Origin: Treponema sp.
GTDB lineage: Bacteria; Spirochaetota; Spirochaetia; Treponematales; Treponemataceae
Assembly: GCA_022510865.1 (NCBI GenBank)
Contig: JAFLSQ010000001.1
Location: 1-64,000, forward strand
DNA: 64,000 nt
Direction: 5' to 3'
Shown here: positions 44,979 through 53,790 of the stretch, in pieces
How the letters are laid out: every line of letters starts with the position of its first letter
How positions within the stretch are numbered: the first letter of the stretch is position 1
Program-made: the position numbers and the translations under genes
The notes under the pieces: generated by a model
Database searches by the model: none
Told to the model about the DNA's origin: nothing
The model's input: the letters and a program-made list of their open reading frames with translations, nothing else

Positions 44979-46340
44979 ATGGCAAAAAAAAGCGGCTCAA
45001 TCATGTACAAATGCTCAAACTGCGGATATTCTCAGCCCAGATGGTTAGGACGGTGCCCCGAATGCGGAGAATGGAACACCTTGGAAGAGATAATCATCGA
45101 TAAAAACGCGGTGACGGCGGCAGGACGCGGAAGCGAGCAGGCGCAGAAACAAAAGCCTGTTCTGCTTGGCACGGTCAAGGCGCAGCAGAATTCCCGCATC
45201 TCAACCGGAATCGCGGAGTTTGACCGGGTGATTGGCGGCGGCGCGACAAAACGCTCGGCAATCCTCCTTGGCGGCGAGCCTGGAATTGGAAAATCAACTT
45301 TGCTTTTGCAGACTGTGGCGGGTGTCTCCAAAAACGCGGGAGCAAATCAAAATGTGCTTTATGTGAGCGGCGAGGAATCGGCGGCGCAAATCAAAGAGCG
45401 GGCGGACAGGCTCAATTTGGACTGCTCGAACGTGCAGATTCTATGCACAGCGCGGCTTGAGGATTGTCTTGACGCGCTCGATTCTTTAAATCCGGTTTTC
45501 GTAATCATCGATTCAATTCAGACAATTTATTCGGCACAGGCTGGAATAATCCCCGGGACGGTGAATCAGCTCAAATATTGCGCGAACGAATTTATTGCAT
45601 GGGTAAAAGAGCGGGATTCCGTGCTGATTATGACGGCGCACGTAACGAAAGAAGGCGCGATTGCAGGCCCAAAATCTCTGGAGCACATGGTTGATACTGT
45701 GATTTCTTTTGAGCACAACAGCGATGACGTGCGTTTTCTGCACGCCCAGAAAAACAGGTTCGGCTCTGTGGATGAAATCGGAATTTTCAGCATGACAGAG
45801 AAAGGCCTTGCGCCAGTTTCCGACCCGTCATCGCTTTTTCTCACACGGCGGGATAATCAGAGGCCAGCCGGAGTCGCGTGCACGCCGGTTTTTGAGGGAA
45901 GCCGGGTCTTTCTTGTTGAGATTCAGGCCCTGACCGTGCCGGCAAAGGCAAGCACATCCCGGATTTACAGCGAGAAAATCGATTCGGCGCGGGTGGCTCG
46001 GATTGCGGCGGTGATTGAGAAGCGGTGCGGGCTTGTTTTTTCTGATCAGGACATTTATGTGAATGTTGCGGGCGGAATAAGGCTTGCGGAAAGCTCGATT
46101 GACGCGGCCCTGGCTGCGGCACTTTATTCCGCGCGGACAGACCTTTCTGTGGACGCGAACACCGCAGTTTTCGGAGAGCTGAGCCTTGCCGGTGAAATCA
46201 GGGCGGTGGGGAAGGCGCGGCAGCGCATAAAAGCCGCCGAGAATTTGGGCTTCACGAACGTAATCACGCCGGATGACGACGATGGAATGACAAAAGTCGG
46301 CGATATAAAATCACTTGTGAACGCGCTTTTCAAAAAATAG
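44979..46340 (+). CDS. radA: DNA repair protein RadA
   Basis: CSNCGYSQPRWLGRCPECGEWNT zinc finger; LLGGEPGIGKSTLLLQ Walker A; KNRFGSVDEIGIF. Confidence 0.96.
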   Translation: MAKKSGSIMYKCSNCGYSQPRWLGRCPECGEWNTLEEIIIDKNAVTAAGRGSEQAQKQKPVLLGTVKAQQNSRISTGIAEFDRVIGGGATKRSAILLGGEPGIGKSTLLLQTVAGVSKNAGANQNVLYVSGEESAAQIKERADRLNLDCSNVQILCTARLEDCLDALDSLNPVFVIIDSIQTIYSAQAGIIPGTVNQLKYCANEFIAWVKERDSVLIMTAHVTKEGAIAGPKSLEHMVDTVISFEHNSDDVRFLHAQKNRFGSVDEIGIFSMTEKGLAPVSDPSSLFLTRRDNQRPAGVACTPVFEGSRVFLVEIQALTVPAKASTSRIYSEKIDSARVARIAAVIEKRCGLVFSDQDIYVNVAGGIRLAESSIDAALAAALYSARTDLSVDANTAVFGELSLAGEIRAVGKARQRIKAAENLGFTNVITPDDDDGMTKVGDIKSLVNALFKK

Positions 46341-46363
46341 CGGACTTTTTGAGCACACTGTAT

Positions 46364-46433
46364 CAAAACGCGCATAAAAACTGTGATTTTTTGACACAAT
46401 CTTTTAAAAATGCGGATGATTCTGCGCGTTTTG
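46364..46433. promoter_or_regulatory. Long-range inverted repeat, candidate activator site upstream of the hsp20 promoter
   Basis: CAAAACGCGCA ... TGCGCGTTTTG, perfect 11-bp arms about 170-240 bp upstream of the predicted TSS. Confidence 0.4.
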
Positions 46434-46576
46434 TTCACATAACGTACTTTTCAATTTTTTGGAAAACATCGCGTTGCGGGAAATTTCTGGGGATTATTCG
46501 GGCTTAAAATCGGCAAGGCAAAAAAATCCCGAGAAAAAGTAATAAAAATCGCAAAAAAAGCAGAAAAATCCGAAAG

Positions 46577-46594
46577 TTGGCACGAAACTTGCTT
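46577..46594 (+). promoter_or_regulatory. Sigma-54 (-24/-12) promoter
   Basis: TTGGCACG-AAAC-TTGCT, full match to consensus YTGGCACG-N4-TTGCW, upstream of hsp20. Confidence 0.85.
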
Positions 46595-46648
46595 TAAGTA
46601 TGGTGTAAGCCATGGCGCTTACGAAATAAAAATAAAAGAGGTAATACT

Positions 46649-47083
46649 ATGAACGAACTTTCAATTTTCAACACGCTTTTTGACGATGTTTTTGGAGGTA
46701 ACACCTCTGCGGCGGTTATGCGACGTACTGGTTTTACCGCGCCAAAAGTTGACGTAATTGAGGAAGACAATGCTTATACATTGGAGATGGAGCTTCCCGG
46801 AAGAAGCGAGAACGACATCAACATTGAGCTTGACCACGACAATCTGACAATCGCGTCCAAAGAAGAGGATGTGAAAGAGGAGAAAGAGGTCAAAAACGAA
46901 AAGAAGGCGAAGAAATACCTTCTGAATGAGAGACGCTGCACAAGCTTCACGCGCCGCTTCTCTCTTCCGCAGGATGTGGATGCTGATTCAATCGCCGCGT
47001 CCTTCAAAAACGGAATCCTCACGGTTTCCATGAAGAAAAAGGCGATTGCCGCGCCCAAACAGATTGCGGTGATTGCAGGCTAA
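46649..47083 (+). CDS. Hsp20/alpha-crystallin small heat-shock protein
   Basis: PKVDVIEEDNAYTLEMELPGRSENDINIELDHDNLTIAS...FTRRFSLPQDVDADSIAASFKNGILTVSMKK. Confidence 0.92.
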   Translation: MNELSIFNTLFDDVFGGNTSAAVMRRTGFTAPKVDVIEEDNAYTLEMELPGRSENDINIELDHDNLTIASKEEDVKEEKEVKNEKKAKKYLLNERRCTSFTRRFSLPQDVDADSIAASFKNGILTVSMKKKAIAAPKQIAVIAG

Positions 47084-47107
47084 AAGCGGGATTTTCCGGC
47101 TGAGCCG

Positions 47108-47146
47108 AAAAAAAGCGGGTGCTTTGAAAAAGTGCCCGCTTTTTTA
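47108..47146. terminator. Bidirectional terminator between convergent hsp20 and pgsA-like gene
   Basis: AAAAAAAGCGGG...CCCGCTTTTTT. Confidence 0.75.
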
Positions 47147-47160
47147 TTCAAAACTTTGAT

Positions 47161-47757
47161 TTATTCATCTTTAAGCATTTTGCCAAAGTGCACAAGATAA
47201 TCCGCGAACGAGGCATAGCTGCAAATCACGCAGATGATAAAAAGCACGAACGAAGCGGTTTTAAGTCCGCCAAAAAAATCAGGGAGATTATCCGTGCGGA
47301 CCAGCAGCTCAAGGAAAACCGCGTAAAATTCCGCGACAACATACATCACAGTCTTGAATTTTCCGCCTTTCCGCGCCGCCACTGCCACGCCTTTTTTTGC
47401 GGCGACCATCCGCAGAAAATTCTGGGAAAATTCGCGGATAAAAATGAGCATGAGAATCACAAGCGGCATATATGAGATTTCGGGATTAAAAGACTTGATG
47501 AAGCAGATGAATGATGTGAGATGCAGGACGACATCGGCGAACGGGTCGAACATTTTGCCAAAATCGCTGACTTCGTTGCGTTTGCGCGCAAAGTGGCCGT
47601 CAAGATAATCAGTGAATTCTGCGAAAGCAAGGCACGGAATTGCTATGTACATTGAGAGCGCGGCGAATTTTCCCGACCAAATTGGAATAAAATAAAGCAG
47701 GAAAAAAAACGGGGCAAAAAGCACGCGCGTGAGAGTGAATTTATTTGAAAGTCTCAT
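47161..47757 (-). CDS. CDP-alcohol phosphatidyltransferase (PgsA-like)
   Basis: DYLDGHFARKRNEVSDFGKMFDPFADV matches the CDP-OH-P transferase motif DGxxAR...GxxxDxxxD. Confidence 0.88.
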   Translation of the reverse strand: MRLSNKFTLTRVLFAPFFFLLYFIPIWSGKFAALSMYIAIPCLAFAEFTDYLDGHFARKRNEVSDFGKMFDPFADVVLHLTSFICFIKSFNPEISYMPLVILMLIFIREFSQNFLRMVAAKKGVAVAARKGGKFKTVMYVVAEFYAVFLELLVRTDNLPDFFGGLKTASFVLFIICVICSYASFADYLVHFGKMLKDE

Positions 47758-47828
47758 AACTCGTTAAAGTATCTAAAATCTGGGGAGAAAAGTCAATAGA
47801 AAGCGATTGCCATACCAGAACGGCGGAT

Positions 47829-48647
47829 TTAAAATCCCTTGAAATCATGGACGATGCTCACGGCGGATTTTATATCATAACCCCGCATTTCCTGTTTGAT
47901 GATTTGCAGCGCGCGCTCAACCACATCCGGGGAATCTGAGACTCCGTGCAGGATTACGGTGTTGTCCTCGATTGTCACGTGCATATACTCAATGTTCAGG
48001 TGATAATCAAAAGTCAGTTTGTTCAGGACGCGCTGAGCCTCAAGAAGCCGGTCAATCATCCTGCCTCCGTCCTCCTCCTGCTTTACGGTCACTTTCTCCT
48101 CAACAAGGCCGGCAATCAGATTTGCGGCAACCTCAAGCTCCATGCGGGCTGTGTTCAGAACCATGTGGAACATCGCGTCGTCATTTATGTTCACGTTGTA
48201 AAAACTGCTGTGAAAACCGGCGCGGTTCATGTCGCTCTCCTGAATGCGCTGGATTGCCTGCTTTTCCGTCCAGCCGAATTCCGCGCGCAGACGGCCGATG
48301 CGGGTGCGCTCGTCGGCAATGAGGCGGACAGAAATGCAGTTCGGCACGCCCTGAAGAACCGCCCATGCTCCGCGCCCAATGATAATCACGTTTTTTTGCT
48401 CAGCGGCCTCCAGAATGGCGTACTGCGCATAGCACAGATAATCGTCACGGTCGCGGGCAAGCGAGGCAAAAAACCCGGGCTTGCGCTCATCATATTTTGA
48501 GAGTTTTTCGCGGGGAAAGCCAAGCTCAACAATCCGCGCCTCAATCTCTTTGCGGGTGACAAATTTGTACCCCATCCGTTTTGCAAGGATTTCAGCAACC
48601 TCATCGCCATGAGCCGCCACCTGTCTTGAAATTGCAATTATTGCCAT
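47829..48647 (-). CDS. Cytidylate kinase-like protein with C-terminal extension
   Basis: AIIAISRQVAAHGDEVAEILAKRMGYKFVTRKEIE (Cytidylate_kin2-like); VIIIGRGAWAVLQGVPNCISVRLIAD. Confidence 0.75.
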   Translation of the reverse strand: MAIIAISRQVAAHGDEVAEILAKRMGYKFVTRKEIEARIVELGFPREKLSKYDERKPGFFASLARDRDDYLCYAQYAILEAAEQKNVIIIGRGAWAVLQGVPNCISVRLIADERTRIGRLRAEFGWTEKQAIQRIQESDMNRAGFHSSFYNVNINDDAMFHMVLNTARMELEVAANLIAGLVEEKVTVKQEEDGGRMIDRLLEAQRVLNKLTFDYHLNIEYMHVTIEDNTVILHGVSDSPDVVERALQIIKQEMRGYDIKSAVSIVHDFKGF

Positions 48648-48710
48648 AACGTAACCTCTGATTTATAATAAAACTGGATTTTGATTCTGTCAAAATTTTA
48701 GGCGGGAAAT

Positions 48711-49283
48711 ATGAGAAACTATTTTACACAAGATGATGAGAAACTCAAATGGGATGATGGCGAGACCCGGACTTTGCTGAGCACGGTCGTATGCGACATA
48801 ACATCGCGGCACAGCACATCCGCGCTCGGAGTAAGCGGGGATTACATCATTATGAACGCGCCGGACTGGGTTATCGTCATCCCGGAAAAAGAAGAGACCT
48901 TTCTGATGGTCAAGCAGTGGCGTCACGGAATAAAAGCCCTTAGCGTGGAATTTCCCGGCGGAGTCGTGGACAAGGGCGAAGAGCCGGAGGCGGCCGCAAA
49001 ACGCGAGCTTGAGGAAGAGACCGGATGCAAGGCCGGCAAACTGATAAAACTTGGCGAGCTGAGTCCGAACCCGGCTTTGTTCGACAATCACGTGCACATT
49101 TTTCTTGCGCAGGAACTGCAATCCACTGGAACACTGCATCTGGACGAGGACGAATTCATAAACTGCATGGAACTTTCAAAGCAGGAAGTTTTTGATGGGA
49201 TTGGCACGCAACAGTTCCCGCACGCAATGATGTCCACCGCCATGATGTTCTATGTAAGATACAAAAAAAACTGCGGAAAATAA
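48711..49283 (+). CDS. NUDIX hydrolase (ADP-ribose pyrophosphatase-like)
   Basis: GGVVDKGEEPEAAAKRELEEETGCKAG Nudix box. Confidence 0.88.
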   Translation: MRNYFTQDDEKLKWDDGETRTLLSTVVCDITSRHSTSALGVSGDYIIMNAPDWVIVIPEKEETFLMVKQWRHGIKALSVEFPGGVVDKGEEPEAAAKRELEEETGCKAGKLIKLGELSPNPALFDNHVHIFLAQELQSTGTLHLDEDEFINCMELSKQEVFDGIGTQQFPHAMMSTAMMFYVRYKKNCGK

Positions 49284-49302
49284 AGCATTTTATTTTCCGC
49301 AG
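49262..49302 (-). terminator. Minus-strand terminator overlapping the NUDIX 3' end
   Basis: CTGCGGAAAATAAA-N4-TTTATTTTCCGCAG perfect 14-bp stem; T9 tract on the minus strand. Confidence 0.75.
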
Positions 49303-49352
49303 TGCAAATCAGGAATTTCGGAGCCGGCAGAAAAATCCGCAGTTATGCAATT

Positions 49353-50042
49353 TTATTTGCTGTACGGCTCGTAGGTTTTCTTCGGATCGTATGTGCCGCT
49401 TCGTCGCTCGCCAGTGATGCTCGGAATCTGCATTTTCATTCCCGGATGAATCACGTTTGGATTTTCCGGATTTCTCATCTCGGATTTGTTCGCCTGATAC
49501 AAATTTTCCCACAGCAGCGGATTATTGTAGACGTAGGGACGCGCGGAAATGTTCCAGAAACAGTCGTTTGATTCTGCCCATGGCCGCACTATGTAGAATT
49601 CCGGAAGCGGAGTCACCTCATTCACGCCGTCCAGCGCATCAATCACCGCTTTCGCATACTCGTTCGCACTGGGATAATCCTCGTTGGAGAAAGAATTCTC
49701 GGCATTCGTCAGATTTTCTTTCGCGGTCGTGTATGCCATCGGGAAGTTTGTCTGCGCGTCGGCCTCCTCTGCCCACGCAATTTTCTGTTTGGCAATCGTG
49801 ATGTTGTCCTCCGCCTCTTTGCGGGCCATCATCATCTCGATGTACGCTTTTGAAAGCGCGGCGTTCTCCTCGGCCTTTTTGGAATACTCCACCGCATCAT
49901 CATACTGACCGGCATCCAGCGCAATCTCTGCCTTGCGGGTGTACTCGCCCGCAAGTTTATGGTAAGTGTTGTTTTTATAACTGGCCGCAAAAACCGACGC
50001 CGAAACCAAAGCCCCGGCAAAAATCACAAACAACTTTTTCAT
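49353..50042 (-). CDS. Secreted protein with C-terminal LysM-like region
   Basis: Signal peptide; YIVRPWAESNDCFWNISARPYVYNNPLLWENLYQANKSEM...NPNVIHPGMKMQIP. Confidence 0.65.
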   Translation of the reverse strand: MKKLFVIFAGALVSASVFAASYKNNTYHKLAGEYTRKAEIALDAGQYDDAVEYSKKAEENAALSKAYIEMMMARKEAEDNITIAKQKIAWAEEADAQTNFPMAYTTAKENLTNAENSFSNEDYPSANEYAKAVIDALDGVNEVTPLPEFYIVRPWAESNDCFWNISARPYVYNNPLLWENLYQANKSEMRNPENPNVIHPGMKMQIPSITGERRSGTYDPKKTYEPYSK

Positions 50043-51478
50043 ATTTTTTCCTCCTCGGTCACAACTTCACCGGCAGCATTCTCATCCGAATTTTCTTCCT
50101 GCACCTCAGGCTCAATGAACTCACCCTGATTGCCCGGCCTTTCCGCGTTCTCCACCACGGATTCCTCGGGCAAACCGAAGCCGTCATTATCATCGCTTGG
50201 AAATTTGTCCGCAAAAACGTCGTCCTCAAGCTCTTCCAGCGTAACATCCTCTTCGGCAAGAGCCTCCTCCGCGTCATCGGAAGGTTCCGCCGCATCCGCA
50301 AACTGATTTTCAGACTCGTCCGGTAAAATCAGAACGTCCTCAACCTCGTCCGTCTCATCGGCGACAGTCTCCTCTGTCTCGGCGGGCGCGGCAAGGTCAT
50401 CAGCATCCGGCTCAACTGCGGATTCCTCTGCAACGGGCGCGCTCTCAGCCTCGGAGGACTCAATCACTGTCTCGTACTGGTCATCAATATCCGCGGCAAT
50501 CTCAACCTCGGCATCTTCGGGGGACTCATAATCGTCAGCCTCCAGAAGAACCGTATCCTCGCTCTCAATTCCGTCCAGATTTTCGCCTGTGAGCGGGGAT
50601 TCCCTGTCGGCACGGGCCGCAAAGTCCTCGCTTTCCTGAACACGCTTTTTTGCCTCGTCAATCGCGGTCTGCGCAGTGGAGCGTCTTGCCGAGACTTCCT
50701 CGAACAAAGCGGTGAAATCCTCACGGGCAGAAATATAAAGCTCACGCGCACGTTTAGGATTCTGCATCTCATAGAGCGTGTCGCCGTTCTGGAAAGATTC
50801 CGCCGCAACTTTGTAACGTTCTTTCTGCGACACGGCCGCTTTCACGCTGTCCGCATTTTTCTTTGCGGCATAGGCGAACGAGCGCTCTTCCTTGGCAAGT
50901 TTTTTATATGTGACAATCAGCACCGAATTGAAGCCGCTGTACGCTTTTTGCGCAGAATCAAAAATGTTCTTGCTAAGCGGAGCATCGCTGTCCAAAGCGG
51001 CAAGCACTTTTTCAAGAGCCGCTGATGCCTCGTCATAGTCTTTCTGATCATAGCGGGCAAAGTCATTCTCATCGACTTCTTTTTTTGCAGCCTGCGCCTT
51101 CAAAAGATTTGAAATCAGCTCATAACGTGCGATTATATCATCGGCGTTCTGTTTTACAGTGCCGTCTGCCTTGCACTGCTCCAGATAGTCATCGGATTTT
51201 TTCAGCAGGTCGGGGGCAAGCTCGTCCGCGCCAGCTTCCACGGCCGCGTTCCGTGCATTCTCAATTTTTTTAAGAAGCGCGGACTGCTCATCCAAATCCT
51301 CGGTCTCATCATCACTGGCAGGCTCATCATCGTCAAAAATCTCGGCGAACTGCTCATCCTGCTCATCCTCAACAACGGGTGCCTCAAGAACCGGCTCTTC
51401 CGGTTCGGGCGTTGAGCCACAGGAAATGAAAAACAAGGCTGTTGAAATTGACAGAACAGACAAAAATACTCTCTTCAT
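50039..51478 (-). CDS. Acidic lipoprotein, treponemal type, function unknown
   Basis: Start trimmed to MKRVFLSVLSISTALFFISC; very Asp/Glu-rich C-terminal half; TGA/ATG overlap with downstream gene. Confidence 0.7.
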   Translation of the reverse strand: MKRVFLSVLSISTALFFISCGSTPEPEEPVLEAPVVEDEQDEQFAEIFDDDEPASDDETEDLDEQSALLKKIENARNAAVEAGADELAPDLLKKSDDYLEQCKADGTVKQNADDIIARYELISNLLKAQAAKKEVDENDFARYDQKDYDEASAALEKVLAALDSDAPLSKNIFDSAQKAYSGFNSVLIVTYKKLAKEERSFAYAAKKNADSVKAAVSQKERYKVAAESFQNGDTLYEMQNPKRARELYISAREDFTALFEEVSARRSTAQTAIDEAKKRVQESEDFAARADRESPLTGENLDGIESEDTVLLEADDYESPEDAEVEIAADIDDQYETVIESSEAESAPVAEESAVEPDADDLAAPAETEETVADETDEVEDVLILPDESENQFADAAEPSDDAEEALAEEDVTLEELEDDVFADKFPSDDNDGFGLPEESVVENAERPGNQGEFIEPEVQEENSDENAAGEVVTEEEKI

Positions 51479-51612
51479 ACACACCTCTCGATTTATAAAT
51501 AGGAATATTTTACTATATTTTTTACAGCGACACAACGATAATATTAACAATCAAACAAAATATCGGCAGTTCTGGGGAAAAACTCACAGATTTTGCCATA
51601 AAGGAGAGAAAA

Positions 51613-51837
51613 ATGGCGGATGATTTTTCTTTTTCGATTGAAAAAAGCATCGGAACTGTGAGCGAAGGAAAAGGCGGATGGAATTTGGAGCTGAATCTTG
51701 TGTCATGGGGCGGCCGCCCTGCAAAATATGATTTAAGAAGCTGGTCGCCGGATCATCAGAAGATGGGCAAAGGCTCTACGTTCACAAAAGAGGAGCTGGT
51801 CAGCCTTAGAAATCTGCTGAATACTCTGGAATTGTAG
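51613..51837 (+). CDS. YdbC/PC4-like ssDNA-binding family protein
   Basis: SEGKGGWNLELNLVSWGGRPAKYDLRSWSPDHQKMGKGSTFTKEEL resembles bacterial YdbC (PC4 family). Confidence 0.8.
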   Translation: MADDFSFSIEKSIGTVSEGKGGWNLELNLVSWGGRPAKYDLRSWSPDHQKMGKGSTFTKEELVSLRNLLNTLEL

Positions 51838-52804
51838 ACTGAATCTGCGCTCCTTTTTTTATGATAATCTCATAAAGCATTTTCTGCAACAGAATGTCCT
51901 CCAGCTGCGAGCCGCCGCTTCTGATTTCCATGTCTGTGGATGCGAGAACCGCAAGTACCGCAGTTGCCTGCCCCACAGTCCACACACGGGCCGCGCTGCG
52001 GTACTGTTTCTGGAGCATTACGCCGTGAACCGCAGAGTCGCCCTCGTTGTGCCAACGCACAAGATTTCTGAAACACGACGCAAGGCCCGCAATAATCATC
52101 ACAGAAGAATTTTCTTTTGAAAGCCTGATTCGCTGGAGAACCGAAAGCCCTTTCTCAAAACGATTCTCGGCATTTTCGGTGCTGTCGGCAATCTGCGCGA
52201 AAAGCGAGAACGCGTTCTCCTCCCGGTTGTGAGTGAGGACAGATTCCACATCCGCCTCGGTAATCTCATGCTCCTTCGGAAAGCAGATGAAAAACCGCGA
52301 GCATTCGTCCTTAAGAGCCTGTGTGTTGTTCTCGACAAGGTCCAGAATCAGCTCGGCGGCATTCCGCTGGATTTTATAGCCGTTTTTCTGAAAAAATGAC
52401 TGCACCCATGGCAGTTTTTTTTCCTCGAACATCGTCCAGAATTTTTTGCGGTTCTGTGACGAGACAAGTTTCTCAAGCTTTGAGTCAACTGAAATATCGT
52501 CAGAGACAAGGATGAGCGTGGATTCCGGAGCCGGGTCGCCAAGCCAGTCGGCAATCATCTGAATATCGTCCTTTTTTTTGATTAGCTCGGCGTTTTTGCA
52601 GACAACCAGAACGCCGTCAGAAAAAAGCGTGCCGCTCTGCAAAATCGTCATCACCTGACTTAGCGGAGTCTCCAGAAGATAAAAAACGTGCTCGTCCACA
52701 GCCCCAAGTTTCTTTTTAACGGCATTTTTTATGCTGTCCACCGCATCGTTGCGCTCGCCGAATTCAGGGCCTGTGTACAAGTAAACGGGCTTAAAATCGG
52801 CCAT
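51806..52804 (-). CDS. holA: DNA polymerase III delta subunit
   Basis: VYLYTGPEFGERNDAVDSIK; overall HolA-like length and pattern. Confidence 0.7.
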   Translation of the reverse strand: MADFKPVYLYTGPEFGERNDAVDSIKNAVKKKLGAVDEHVFYLLETPLSQVMTILQSGTLFSDGVLVVCKNAELIKKKDDIQMIADWLGDPAPESTLILVSDDISVDSKLEKLVSSQNRKKFWTMFEEKKLPWVQSFFQKNGYKIQRNAAELILDLVENNTQALKDECSRFFICFPKEHEITEADVESVLTHNREENAFSLFAQIADSTENAENRFEKGLSVLQRIRLSKENSSVMIIAGLASCFRNLVRWHNEGDSAVHGVMLQKQYRSAARVWTVGQATAVLAVLASTDMEIRSGGSQLEDILLQKMLYEIIIKKGAQIQSTIPEYSADF

Positions 52805-53415
52805 CAGTATGTGCGGACAATGTTGGACAGAATCCCGACGATTCTTACATCCGTGCAGTAAATGGCAGAGAACGCAGGATTCTCTGGCTGCAATCTCACG
52901 CGCTCGGCCTCTTTGTAATAGCGTTTGAGCGTGATGGCGTTATCTATCACCGCGACAATAATCTGACCGTCAACCGCTGTGCTCGCCTGCTCCACAACCG
53001 CAAGGTCGCCGTCAAGAATTCCGGCGTTCACCATGCTCTCACCGCGGACACGGAGCGCAAAATAACTTTTTCCGGGGCGCACGAACGGCTCGGTAAGATT
53101 CACATAGCCGTCAAGATTCTCCTCGCAGAGAAGCGGACGGCCTGCCGCCACCGTGCCGAGCATGGGAACGCGCCCAACGTACAGCTGCGGGTCTTTTTCT
53201 CTTGCGCCTGCAAGCACTCTCAGCGAGCGGGCTTTTTTCTCACGCTGGGAAAGATAACCCTTTTTTTGCAGGGCCGCAATATGATCCTGAATTGCGCGCA
53301 GTGAAATGCCAAAATGCTCGCTCAAGTCCCGGACTGTAGGCGGATAGGAATTCTCGTCCGTGTAATCCACAATATAATCCAGAACCTGCTGCTGTCTTTC
53401 TGTTATTCCTTTCAT
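52804..53415 (-). CDS. lexA: LexA repressor
   Basis: MKGITERQQQVLDYIVDYTDENSYPPTVRDLSEHFGIS; AG cleavage site GTVAAGRPLL; catalytic S/K region RGESMVNAGILDGD. Confidence 0.95.
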   Translation of the reverse strand: MKGITERQQQVLDYIVDYTDENSYPPTVRDLSEHFGISLRAIQDHIAALQKKGYLSQREKKARSLRVLAGAREKDPQLYVGRVPMLGTVAAGRPLLCEENLDGYVNLTEPFVRPGKSYFALRVRGESMVNAGILDGDLAVVEQASTAVDGQIIVAVIDNAITLKRYYKEAERVRLQPENPAFSAIYCTDVRIVGILSNIVRTY

Positions 53416-53487
53416 AAAATCTACCTCCTGTTGCGGTTGATATAATGCGAAATGAAACACGACACCGTGATTTTTACGGCGCGGGTC

Positions 53488-53760
53488 TCAATCCTCCTCA
53501 AAACGATTGCAGAACAGCTCCTCGATTGCAGAGGCTGCCTCTGACTCATCAGAGCCTTCTGTCACAAGCGTAAGCTGAGTGTTGTAACACGCGCCCATTG
53601 CAATCACACCCATGATTGACTTTGCGTTCACGGTCGCGCCGTCTTTTGTCAGGCTCACATCGCTCTCAAACTTGTTCGCAGTTTGTGCGATGATTGCGGC
53701 CGGCCGCGCATGGATTCCGGCTCTGTTCTGTACAGTCAAAATCTTCTCAACCATTTTCAC
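53488..53760 (-). CDS. ptsH: HPr phosphocarrier protein
   Basis: NRAGIHARPAA (His15 site) and NAKSIMGVIAMG (Ser46 site). Confidence 0.93.
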   Translation of the reverse strand: MKMVEKILTVQNRAGIHARPAAIIAQTANKFESDVSLTKDGATVNAKSIMGVIAMGACYNTQLTLVTEGSDESEAASAIEELFCNRFEED

Positions 53761-53790
53761 ATTTCCTTGGCATCCTGTGCCGTAAAATTT

